Origin: Bradyrhizobium sp. Ghvi
GTDB lineage: Bacteria > Pseudomonadota > Alphaproteobacteria > Rhizobiales > Xanthobacteraceae
Direction: 5' to 3'
DNA length: 64,000 nt
Assembly (NCBI RefSeq): GCF_900115265.1
Contig: NZ_FOVU01000006.1
Location: forward strand, 248,001-312,000
Under the pieces are notes generated by a model. That model was not told the DNA's origin. It made no database searches and saw nothing but the letters and a program-made list of their open reading frames with translations. Shown piece by piece: positions 36,904 to 44,681 of the stretch; the first letter of the stretch is position 1; every line of letters starts with the position of its first letter. The position numbers and the translations under genes were made by a program.

Positions 36904-36999
36904 GGGTTGTCGAATAATCGCTGGGGAATCAAGCGATGGGCCTGATAGCCCGTGGGGGATGTCGAGCTGCCCGTTAAAGCCACTTACGGATTTGAGCAT
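36904..36999 (-). pseudogene. Frameshifted N-terminal fragment of the AHH toxin
   Basis: Starting at an ATG at 36999, the DNA parallels the first 31 codons of the full toxin (MLKSVSGFNG). An extra base near codon 14 shifts the frame, so the AHH stretch is no longer read; in the restored frame the second catalytic His is Arg (AHR in place of AHH). The fragment then joins the DUF4261 tail at about 36903. It is a dead remnant. Confidence 0.85.
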
Positions 37000-37002
37000 G
37001 AT

Positions 37003-37118
37003 CGGGCCTCCGTTTTGGTGGACGGTTTTCAGGTTTCAGGCCGGCCAACTTCGCCTTCTCGCGGATCTCTTCCAGTGTCGGCAGCGGTTCTTCGCGCGTG
37101 CCGAGTGGTTCTGTTGGC
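37003..37118 (-). pseudogene. C-terminal fragment of an Imm11 gene
   Basis: The minus-strand DNA encodes LGTREEPLPTLEEIREKAKLAGLKPE, matching the end of both intact immunity proteins. A T missing from a T-run breaks the frame before the stop. The piece runs straight into the toxin fragment start at 36999, so the immunity-toxin order is kept, but at its upstream end it joins unrelated sequence. Confidence 0.82.
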
Positions 37119-37569
37119 GCGTTTGGCTCTGCTAAGCGCGCTTTCCGTCATAGAAGATCCGACGTCTATCTCGTCGTCGCGCCGGGCATCGCGGTCATGG
37201 AAGGCAAACAGCAATTTACGGTCGTGCTGGAACGCGGCCTTGAGGATTTCGGCAATGGCGCGCTTTTCCGCTTCGTTGAAATGGTTCGACGGCGTCCCGC
37301 GATATCGGCCTTCGCCGCGGCCGCCCAACGCATTGATGTTGATGTGCAGACGTTTAATCCGGCCATCCGATTTTTCGGCCTGATGAACTGCAGTGACGAA
37401 CAGCACCCGCAGCGTCGTGGCAAACCGGTAATAGCCGATATAGTCCTGATCGGGCGAGAGCATGTCCGGCCGAGACTCGCCAGCATAGTGATCGATCGTG
37501 AAACTCTTCAGATCGTCGCCGACGACCTGTGTCGCGTCGGACCCATCGGTGCCTTGGCGCGTTCGCCAT
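37119..37569 (-). pseudogene. Remnant of an unrecognised gene in the immunity position
   Basis: An ATG at 37569 follows a worn copy of the DUF4261-tail/AGGAG junction and begins MANAPR, like MAKAPR of the immunity genes, but the frame then breaks. In the adjoining frame about 130 codons read as a plausible protein: QVVGDDLKSFTIDHYAGES, GYYRFATTLRVLFVTAVHQA, IKRLHININALGG and AAFQHDRKLLFAFHDRD. I do not recognise the family. Its place, where immunity genes begin, suggests a different immunity gene captured and then lost. Confidence 0.6.
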
Positions 37570-37601
37570 CTGATACTCCTGCTCCAGGCCGCGGCGGGCA
37601 C

Positions 37602-37706
37602 GTATTCCTCCGCGCTCATCGGGTCGGTTCGCTTGTGGTGCAGCGATTTCTCCACAACCACCGGATCGGGTGGCTCCATTCCCATCGCGGCGTAGTCGAA
37701 GCAGTC
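37602..37706 (-). pseudogene. Internal fragment of an Imm11 gene
   Basis: The minus strand encodes CFDYAAMGMEPPDP then VVVEKSLHHKRTDPMSAEEY, nearly identical to residues in the middle of immunity copy 1 (VAVEKS there). The fragment is joined at 37706 to the toxin-like piece, inside a short shared GTTGAC, and at 37602 to a worn DUF4261 tail (VPAAA). Both ends are abrupt, as expected of deletions between repeats. Confidence 0.85.
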
Positions 37707-37951
37707 AACGGCACGCGTCCGCTCGAAGTAACGTTCGAATCCGGCAGCAGACCGGACAGTGCCATCCGCAAATAGGCCTGGATCGAATTGAGACGGCTGG
37801 CAAGCTCGGTGGTTTCCGCGGGCGTTAGAGGCGTGTTGACATCATGTTTTTTCGTCGCAGTTTCGATCAGGTACCGGATAAAATTGGCGTAGGCCGGATG
37901 GCCGGCGGGGATATCGAGCAGTCCATTAAAGCCACTCACGGATTTGAGCAT
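37707..37951 (-). pseudogene. Toxin N-terminal remnant lacking the AHH nuclease core
   Basis: From the ATG at 37951 it encodes MLKSVSGFNGLLDIPAG, then jumps in frame to HPAYANFIRYLIETATKK and runs parallel to the full toxin to about residue 136 (GRVPLTA). Compared with the intact toxin, residues 18-71 are missing in frame, which removes H21, H22, N49 and H68. It then fuses out of frame with an immunity fragment. Only about 85 toxin-like codons remain, with no repeat stalk and no export tail. Confidence 0.85.
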
Positions 37952-38685
37952 GATCGGGCCTCCGTTTTGGTGGACGGTTTTTCAGGTTTCAGGACGGCCA
38001 ACTTCGCCTTCTCGCGGATTTCTTCCAGGGTCGGCAGCGGCTCTTCGCGCGTGCCGAGCCGTTCCGCCTGCACGCCTCGAACCTTGGCGGCGAGCAGCTT
38101 GTCGGTGACGAAGACCGATGCGGGATGCCATCTCGGCCGCCAGATGTGCGCGCCGTCTATGGACGCGAGGTTGACGTACATCGCACCCATCATGCGGTTG
38201 ATGTAGCCCTCACGCAGCCAGTATTCCTCGGCGCTCATCGGGTCGTTGCGCTTTTGATGCAGCGTTTTCTCGACTTCTTTCGGATCCGGCTGCTGAATTC
38301 CCATCGCGGCAAAGTCGAAACAGTCAATGCGCTTGAGCAAGTTGCACAGGTGCCATTCGCCCGGCACCGCCGTGCCGTCCTCCCACTGCAGCGTGAAGGG
38401 ACGGAATTCGCTCTCGCCGGGAGCCTCCTGCTCCAGCACCGCTTTCATGCCGGCGCTGACCACCGGCGCGTCAGCACCAGTCAGGATCAATTCCGGGATC
38501 TGCTTGCGCGGCTTGCAGAGCAGGCGTGCCTCGGTGGGAAGAGGCTTGTCGTACCAGCGCTCGACCGCCGCGAAATCGACCGATGTCGTCAGCGCCGCAT
38601 TCCAGCCGGCCACCTCCACTACCACCGGCGTGCCGAATGGCCATGCTGGGGTGATTTCGTAAACCCGTCGCGGTGCTTTCGCCAT
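37936..38685 (-). CDS. Imm11-family (DUF1629) immunity protein, copy 2
   Basis: 249 aa, intact and closely similar to copy 1 over its whole length, with differences clustered in MGIQQPDPKEVEKTLHQKRND and YINRMMGAMYVNLASID. The original TGA stop has become CGA, so translation runs six codons further (RSCSNP) into the toxin remnant and overlaps its start. It lacks the AFKR insert present in copy 1. It begins 13 nt after the DUF4261 stop with AGGAG 10 nt upstream. With no intact toxin attached, it is an orphan immunity gene that may protect against related toxins. Confidence 0.8.
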   Translation of the reverse strand: MAKAPRRVYEITPAWPFGTPVVVEVAGWNAALTTSVDFAAVERWYDKPLPTEARLLCKPRKQIPELILTGADAPVVSAGMKAVLEQEAPGESEFRPFTLQWEDGTAVPGEWHLCNLLKRIDCFDFAAMGIQQPDPKEVEKTLHQKRNDPMSAEEYWLREGYINRMMGAMYVNLASIDGAHIWRPRWHPASVFVTDKLLAAKVRGVQAERLGTREEPLPTLEEIREKAKLAVLKPEKPSTKTEARSCSNP

Positions 38686-38723
38686 CGCCGATACTCTCCT
38701 AAGCCGCGGCAGGTATGGTGGCC
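38681..38723 (-). repeat. Immunity-start/DUF4261-end junction repeat, copy 2
   Basis: The intact version of the block at 36861-36903: the end of the complete DUF4261 gene, an AGGAG and the start of immunity copy 2. Its match 1820 bases away shows that a unit of DUF4261-immunity-toxin was duplicated in tandem and then partly deleted. Confidence 0.88.
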
Positions 38724-39478
38724 TGCAGCACCGGCAGCCCCTGAACACGGCGCGAGACGACGTGGTGGATCCGGATGCGATCGGACTCGCCGGCGCCGAA
38801 CGTATCGCCGTCGCGCAGCACGGCGCCATGTTCGAGCACATAGACGATGAGGCCGGCGACCTTGGTCACGATCGCGTTCGTGTCTGCGCCTTTGCCTTCG
38901 AACTCGATCTCGCGGCCGCCGAACGGCGTCAGACCAAATGTGATCGCGCCGATGATGGGGCCGTCGCGGAAGGGATGGATGCTGACCCACAGCGGAAACG
39001 GAATGCGTGGATAGCCGGCGAACGTCTCGCGCGACAGCTGTTCCCAACGATCGGCAGAATGGGCGACAAGCCCGTCCCACAAGACCGCTGCGGCGGGAAT
39101 CGTCGCGATCAAACCGCCGGTGACGGCGGTCACGGCCCGCGCGGCCTGCAGCTGCTGTGCAGGCGTTTCGGCTTGCCCAACCGTCGTGACAACGACGTGG
39201 CAGGCATGCCGGCCGAGGACCTCGATCGCTGCCGGCCAGGTTGCGACGGCACGCCGGCCGGGCAATTCCCAGCTCTCGCGCGGGACTGGCATCGGCATGA
39301 CCATCAACAGGACGTTCATGCCGCCGCAGCGGATCACAGGCGCTTCCGTTCCCGGCGCCGCCTCCGGCAGGTCAATCTCGATTCCGGGATGTCGTTTGCG
39401 CAAGACATCGACGATCGCTGCGAGATCGAGGACGACGGGCCGTTCGAACAGAGCGAAGGCGAGATGACGATCCGTCAT
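38699..39478 (-). CDS. DUF4261 protein
   Basis: 259 aa, soluble. The DUF4261 marks are LAFALFERPVVLDLAAIVDVL at the start, a MPMPVPRESWE motif, WPAAIEVLGRHACHVVVTTVG, AAAVLWDGLVAHSADRWEQL and FPLWVSIHPFRD. The function is unknown; proteins of this family occur near polymorphic toxin immunity genes, which fits here. It is the first gene of the immunity-toxin run and its tail (ATIPAAA) is also found, without the body, in front of immunity copy 1, so it belonged to the duplicated unit. Confidence 0.72.
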   Translation of the reverse strand: MTDRHLAFALFERPVVLDLAAIVDVLRKRHPGIEIDLPEAAPGTEAPVIRCGGMNVLLMVMPMPVPRESWELPGRRAVATWPAAIEVLGRHACHVVVTTVGQAETPAQQLQAARAVTAVTGGLIATIPAAAVLWDGLVAHSADRWEQLSRETFAGYPRIPFPLWVSIHPFRDGPIIGAITFGLTPFGGREIEFEGKGADTNAIVTKVAGLIVYVLEHGAVLRDGDTFGAGESDRIRIHHVVSRRVQGLPVLQATIPAAA

Positions 39479-39653
39479 ATTTCACGTCCTCATTGCTTCC
39501 CGTGAAGGGAATTGCCAGGAGGCTTGCGATCGGAAACCGCAGGCACCGGCCATTTATGCCATGAACGATGGCTGAGGTTGAGCCTTATCTTGTCACGAGC
39601 GGAACGGCCTGAGTTTGCGATCCCGCTCGATCGGTTGCTTGAACATCGTTCGC

Positions 39654-40814
39654 CTAGGCGGCATGTTTCTGTAGCGGGTGCATGTCGCTGCCAAGCGTCG
39701 GGATGATTGCGCCCGTGATCTGAGACGTCGGCAATGTGGTGGTTGCCGCAGCTTCCGGTGTCGCAGTCGCAATTGCCGAAGCAAGCTGGTCACGCGCACC
39801 CAGGACCTCAGGACTGAACGCCACGGTTGCATGAGCGGTCGAATGGATGTGGCCTGGCGCAGCGCCGAGCACGAAGTCGGCGGCACTGGCGTGCGGCCCG
39901 ATCCGGTTTGGCGAATCGTCCGTTGCCCGCAGGATCGCCTTGGTGCCGGCTTCGACCAGTTCGCCGGTGGATGTCACAGCCGCCTGCGCTTGATGAATCG
40001 TTGCACCGTCGGCAGCCAAGCCGCCTGCGGCGGAGCTTGTTGCATCGCCGGGATGGGCGGTGACGTGATCGGCGGATTTGGATGTGCCATCGATCTCTAG
40101 GGGATCGGCAGGCTTCGACATGTCGGGCTGCGGGCCGCCATCATTCGCGGGCGCCTTGTGATGATCAGCTGCCGTCGAATTGTGATGCCGGGCTGGATCA
40201 ATGATGTCATCGAGCGGGAGGACGTCGAGCGTTGAAGAGATGAGATGATCGGCCTGCTGCGACGCGTCGGGCGCCGCGGCTGATCCTGAATCATGGCTGA
40301 CGTTGTCGCCCTGCGAGGACGCGCCGTTGTGATGCGTTCCCAAGCCGGCGTCGCGCCAAGGTTCCGGCGCACGCGGCTCCAAGACGTCATCCGCCGCCAT
40401 CGCGCGATTGGCAAGGGAAGGTGATGTCGGCGGGGCCCGCGAATCGTCGGAATCTGGTGGGGCGAGGGCATTCGATTGCAGCATGTCGCCAAGGTGCGAC
40501 GTCGGGGGCTCGGTTGTCGTCAAGCCGCGATCGGCGGTGGCGTCAAATGATGACACCGCGTCGCCTGCCGCGCGCAGCTCGGGCGCGCCTGGCGCCGCGG
40601 CGCGCAAGGCAATCGCGTCACTGTTGCCATTGCTCGAGAGCAACGGACTGCCAGCGTCGGCGGACGAAGCCGTCAAGATTCTGTCATCAAACGAGTCGTG
40701 GCCATCAGACTTGTCCTGTTGCGATAGCAGTCGCAACTGGCCGGCTGAAGCTCGCGCACTGATCGTGGATAGCTCCTGCCCGGAAGTGTTTGAACCATCG
40801 CTCACTTCATCCAT
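39654..40814 (-). CDS. Low-complexity putative type I secretion substrate sharing the toxin's C-terminal tail
   Basis: 386 aa, rich in Ala, Ser, Asp, Thr and His, with no signal peptide and probably disordered. No catalytic domain is visible. Residues from about 330 read ATVAFSPEVLGARDQLASAI, then a Thr/Ala stretch, IPTLGSD and the end KHAA; the big toxin has VALAFAPDVNAARDQLVGAM, PLLGAD and the end ARAG in the same order and distance from the C terminus. It lies 168 nt downstream of the hlyD gene on the same strand. The best reading is a second exported protein of the same secretion system; whether toxin, adhesin or helper is open. Confidence 0.65.
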   Translation of the reverse strand: MDEVSDGSNTSGQELSTISARASAGQLRLLSQQDKSDGHDSFDDRILTASSADAGSPLLSSNGNSDAIALRAAAPGAPELRAAGDAVSSFDATADRGLTTTEPPTSHLGDMLQSNALAPPDSDDSRAPPTSPSLANRAMAADDVLEPRAPEPWRDAGLGTHHNGASSQGDNVSHDSGSAAAPDASQQADHLISSTLDVLPLDDIIDPARHHNSTAADHHKAPANDGGPQPDMSKPADPLEIDGTSKSADHVTAHPGDATSSAAGGLAADGATIHQAQAAVTSTGELVEAGTKAILRATDDSPNRIGPHASAADFVLGAAPGHIHSTAHATVAFSPEVLGARDQLASAIATATPEAAATTTLPTSQITGAIIPTLGSDMHPLQKHAA

Positions 40815-40982
40815 TGCCTTTCTCCCACCGCCACATGCCGCTATCGCGCGGATTGTTGATCAAACGTCCTGGTTGAGCGACTTGGCTGATGAACGCGGAG
40901 AATGAAGGGCGGTTTCGTGAAAATCACGATCTGCATGGAAGCCATGAGTTCATCGCGGTTCCCGCGGGGATCGTCAATCGAG

Positions 40983-42341
40983 TCAGCGTTCGTGCCCGGC
41001 ACCGTGCAATGTCTCCTTGATTGGTGCGAGAACGAAGTCGAGCACGGTGCGCCGCCCGGTCTTGATCTCGACGGCTGCGCTCATGCCGGGCATCAGAGGA
41101 CGCAGTTCGCCGTTGATCGGAATCTCCATGCTGGCCGGAACGAGGCGCGCTGGAAACCGCAAGCCCTTGCCGTTCTCTTCCACCGCGTCCTTGCCGATCT
41201 GATCAAGCCTGGCCTCCACGGTTCCGTAGCGCGTGAACGGATAGGCATCGATCTTCACGGCTGCCGCCTGTCCTTCGCGAACGAATCCAATGTCGCGGTT
41301 CTCGACAAAGGCTTCGATCATAACGGGTGTTCCGTCCGGCACGATGATCATGAGCTTGTCGGCAGTCGTGACCACCGCACCGACGGTGTGAGTTTTGAGT
41401 TCCTGCACCGTGCCGCTGACCGGTGAAACCAGACGCCGGCGATCGTCCCGCATCTCTTCCTTGGCAATCTGTTGCTCCAGTTCAGTTGCGCGTTGCAGCG
41501 CCTTGAGACGCCGATCGGAAGCGCTGGCGCGGAATTGGGTGAGTGTCCCGCGGGCGGTCGCCTGCAATGCGACGAGGTCGGCCTGTCCTTGCTGTTCCTG
41601 TTGCTGAAGACTGATCAGATTGCCCTTCTTCTCGGTCAATTCCTGTTGCACGGCGAGCACCGGCGGCTTCGGACCGTTGCCGCGCTCGAACAATCCCTTG
41701 AGCGCCTCGTAACGCTCGGTGAGCAGTGGAATGACCTCCGCCAGGACATCCTGCTGCGCGCGGGCGGAGCGGATGGCCGCCTCGCGTTGCAGACGTTGCG
41801 CATCGATCGCCCCCATCGAGGCGTCGAAACGGGCGAGCTCCTCGCGGGTCTGGTCCTGCACCGCGGCGGCGAGCACCGGGTTCGCGCCCTCGGGCGCGGT
41901 GAACCCTTCGACACCGCCGCCCGCCAACAGGATTCGCGCGGCTTCAGCATCGAGCAGCGCCTGGCTTCGATCGTAGCGCAGACTGCCGAGATTGGCCGAC
42001 GTGTCTGTGGGGTCCAGCTCGATCAGGGTGTCGCCGAGACGGACATGAGTCCCTTCCTCGACATGGATCGCCTTCACCACGGCGGTTTCCAGCGGCTGCA
42101 CCACCTTGACCTGGCCGACCGGAACGAATTTTCCCTCGGCCACGGCGATGATGTCCATGTGACTTAGTCCAGCCCAGAATAAAGAGCCGGCGAGAAATCC
42201 GACAATCACCAGGCCGGTGACGCGCCAGGTCGGCGACGGCGGTGTCTCGACGATTTCCAGTGCCGCCGGCAGGAAGGCGCGCTCCAGCGCGTCGCGGCGC
42301 CCCGGCCGCTCCAGTCGGCGGGCGAGCCACTGCAATTTCAT
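40983..42341 (-). CDS. Type I secretion membrane-fusion protein (HlyD family)
   Basis: 452 aa. A short cytoplasmic start is followed by one membrane helix (about 41-62), the first lipoyl half (GKFVPVGQVKVVQPLETAVVKAIHVEEGTHVRLGDTLIELDPTD), a long alpha-helical hairpin (about 125-315, Gln/Glu/Ala-rich) and the second lipoyl half (LVSPVSGTVQELKTHTVGAVVT), then the C-terminal RLVPASMEIPING ... PLMPGMSAAVEIKTGRRTVLDFVLAPI. It bridges the ABC transporter to an outer-membrane TolC-type channel, which is not encoded in the window. It overlaps the ABC gene by ATGA. Confidence 0.93.
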   Translation of the reverse strand: MKLQWLARRLERPGRRDALERAFLPAALEIVETPPSPTWRVTGLVIVGFLAGSLFWAGLSHMDIIAVAEGKFVPVGQVKVVQPLETAVVKAIHVEEGTHVRLGDTLIELDPTDTSANLGSLRYDRSQALLDAEAARILLAGGGVEGFTAPEGANPVLAAAVQDQTREELARFDASMGAIDAQRLQREAAIRSARAQQDVLAEVIPLLTERYEALKGLFERGNGPKPPVLAVQQELTEKKGNLISLQQQEQQGQADLVALQATARGTLTQFRASASDRRLKALQRATELEQQIAKEEMRDDRRRLVSPVSGTVQELKTHTVGAVVTTADKLMIIVPDGTPVMIEAFVENRDIGFVREGQAAAVKIDAYPFTRYGTVEARLDQIGKDAVEENGKGLRFPARLVPASMEIPINGELRPLMPGMSAAVEIKTGRRTVLDFVLAPIKETLHGAGHER

Positions 42342-44518
42342 GCGGCCTGTCCTCCTTGTTCATCGCCACGGTCCGCCGCCGCCTGACGGACCAGCCCGGC
42401 ATAGAAGCCGACCTGTCGCAACAGCTCCTCATGGGTGCCCTGCTCGACACAGCGGCCGCGATCCATCACCACGATGCGGTCGGCGTTGCGCACCGCCGAC
42501 AGCCGGTGCGCAACGATGAGGACGGTGCGGCCGCGGCACATCGCGCGCATGTTGGCTTGGATGATGCGCTCGCTCTCGTAGTCGAGGGCCGAAGTCGCCT
42601 CGTCGAAGACCAGGATGCGTGGGTCGGTGGCGAGCGCACGGGCAATCGCTATGCGCTGACGCTGTCCGCCGGACAGGTTGGCGCCGCGCTCGTCCAATAC
42701 GGTGTCATAGGCATGCGGAAGCTCGAGAATGAAATCATGCGCGCCGGCGAGCTTGGCAACCTGGATGACCCGCTCCAGCGACATCGCGGGATTGGCAAGC
42801 GCGATGTTCTCGCGCACCGTCCGATTGAACAGAACGTTTTCCTGAAGCACCACGCCGATCTGACGCCGCAGCCATGCCGGATCGATCAATGCCACGTCGA
42901 CGCCATCGACCAGCACCTTGCCTGCCTCGGGGATATGAAAGCGCTGCACCAGCTTCATCAGTGTCGATTTGCCGGAGCCGGAGCGGCCGACGACGCCAAT
43001 GACCTCTCCCGGCGAGATCCTCAGCGAGACGTCCTCGAGCGCCGGCGGCGTGGCCGGCCGGTAGCGGAACACGACGTGCTCGAAGCGGATGTCACCGCGC
43101 AGCGGCGGCAGATCATGGCGGACACTGGCTCGCACCGTCTCGGCGGGCGTGTCGATGATGTCGCCGAGCCGCTCGATCGAGATGCGAAATTGCTGGAAAT
43201 CCTGCCACATCTGCGCGAGCCGGATGATCGGCTGGCTGACCTGGCCTGCCAGCATGTTGAAAGCGACGAGTTGGCCGATCGTCAGGCTGCCGTCCATCAC
43301 GGCGGAGGCGCCGAGCCACAGGATCAACGCCATCGACATCCTGTTGATCAGCGCCACGCTCTGCGAGCCGACGGTGCCGAGACTGACGGTGCGAAACGAG
43401 GCGGTGATATAACCCGCGAGCTGCCGTTCCCAGCGGCGGCGCGCCTGAGGCTCGATCGCCATCGCCTTCACCGTTTCCATTCCGGTCAGCATCTCGACCA
43501 GCAGAGACTGGTTCTGCGCCCCGCGCGCAAAGCGTTCCTGAATCCGGGCTCTGAGAATCGGCGTCACCACGATCGAAACCAGGATGTAAAGCGGAATGGC
43601 GGCGAGCGGAATCAGTGTGAGGAGAGGTGCGATCATTGCCATCACCGCGAAGAACACCACGGTGAAGACGATATCGATGATCAGCATCAGGCCGGAGCTG
43701 GTCAGGAACTGGCGGATGTTCTCGAGTTCGCGGACCCGCGCCACCGTCTGGCCCACCGGACGGGATTCGAAATAGGCGATCGGCAGCCCGACCAGGTGCC
43801 GAAACAGCTTGGCGCCGAGAATTGCGTCAATCCTGCTGGTGGTATGGGCAAACAGGTAGGTGCGGATGCCACTGAGCGTGACTTCGAGCACGGCTAGCCC
43901 CGCCAGCGCCATCATCACCACGGTCAGGGTGCTGACGCCTTTGTGGACCAGCACCTTGTCGATGATGACCTGGAAGAACAGTGGCGTTGCGAGTGCTGCG
44001 ATCTGCATGAACAGCGAGACCAGCAGCACTTCACCGAACACCCGCCTGAAGCGGACGATCACCGGCAAGAACCAGGTCATGCCGAAGCGGGCAAATCCGC
44101 CGTCGGCAGCTACGCGCAAGGTGACGACGATGAGTCCGCCGCTCCAGCGTGACGCCAGCTCCGCCTCGGTCCAATGCGCCGGCGGACGGCCGACTTCCTG
44201 CACCAGCACGCCGTCCGGGTCGACGCGCGCCAGAATGAAGAAACCGCCATCGGCCGCTTCGGCGATCGCCGGCAGTGGCGAACGCGCAAGCCGGGCAAAG
44301 TTGGTCGCGATGTAACGCGCCTTGAATCCTTCGCCCTTCGCCGCTCGCAGCAGATCATCGCGGCCGGCGAACGCCCCAGGCTCGACGTATTCGCGCCTGA
44401 TCTCCTCGACATCGATGGGCTTTTCGTGGACCGCGGCAAGGATGGCCAGCGCGACGATGCCGGTATCGATCACCGGCTTGAAGTCGGCGGCTTCGGCAAG
44501 ATTGGCAGGGTCAGACAT
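42338..44518 (-). CDS. Type I secretion ABC transporter with C39-like domain (HlyB family)
   Basis: 726 aa from the ATG at 44518. Residues 1-125 form a C39-peptidase-like domain without the catalytic Cys (the position reads DTGIVALAIL), typical of exporters of uncleaved RTX-type substrates. Six membrane helices follow, then the ATPase: Walker A GRSGSGKST, Q-loop GVVLQENVLFN, signature LSGGQRQRIAIARAL, Walker B ILVFDEATSALD and switch His in IVAHRLS. It exports proteins with a C-terminal signal straight to the outside. It is the first gene of the minus-strand run leading to the shared-tail proteins and the toxin. Confidence 0.94.
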   Translation of the reverse strand: MSDPANLAEAADFKPVIDTGIVALAILAAVHEKPIDVEEIRREYVEPGAFAGRDDLLRAAKGEGFKARYIATNFARLARSPLPAIAEAADGGFFILARVDPDGVLVQEVGRPPAHWTEAELASRWSGGLIVVTLRVAADGGFARFGMTWFLPVIVRFRRVFGEVLLVSLFMQIAALATPLFFQVIIDKVLVHKGVSTLTVVMMALAGLAVLEVTLSGIRTYLFAHTTSRIDAILGAKLFRHLVGLPIAYFESRPVGQTVARVRELENIRQFLTSSGLMLIIDIVFTVVFFAVMAMIAPLLTLIPLAAIPLYILVSIVVTPILRARIQERFARGAQNQSLLVEMLTGMETVKAMAIEPQARRRWERQLAGYITASFRTVSLGTVGSQSVALINRMSMALILWLGASAVMDGSLTIGQLVAFNMLAGQVSQPIIRLAQMWQDFQQFRISIERLGDIIDTPAETVRASVRHDLPPLRGDIRFEHVVFRYRPATPPALEDVSLRISPGEVIGVVGRSGSGKSTLMKLVQRFHIPEAGKVLVDGVDVALIDPAWLRRQIGVVLQENVLFNRTVRENIALANPAMSLERVIQVAKLAGAHDFILELPHAYDTVLDERGANLSGGQRQRIAIARALATDPRILVFDEATSALDYESERIIQANMRAMCRGRTVLIVAHRLSAVRNADRIVVMDRGRCVEQGTHEELLRQVGFYAGLVRQAAADRGDEQGGQAA

Positions 44519-44681
44519 AAGCGCTCCAGAATCGGCGCACAGAAATACACCCAACGCGTGCGGAGCGTTCTGGTTCGCGTTCCGGACGAATTTTGTGAAA
44601 CACCCCTGACGGCGCAGATGTGACAATCGTATTTTGGCGCGGCGCTGTGCGCGGGGGAGAACGGCACGTCACGCATGCCGC

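Noticed and set aside
32958-44518. CDI or Rhs system
   Set aside because: No two-partner-secretion CdiB/CdiA motifs and no RHS/YD repeats; the exporter present is type I and the nuclease motif is N-terminal.
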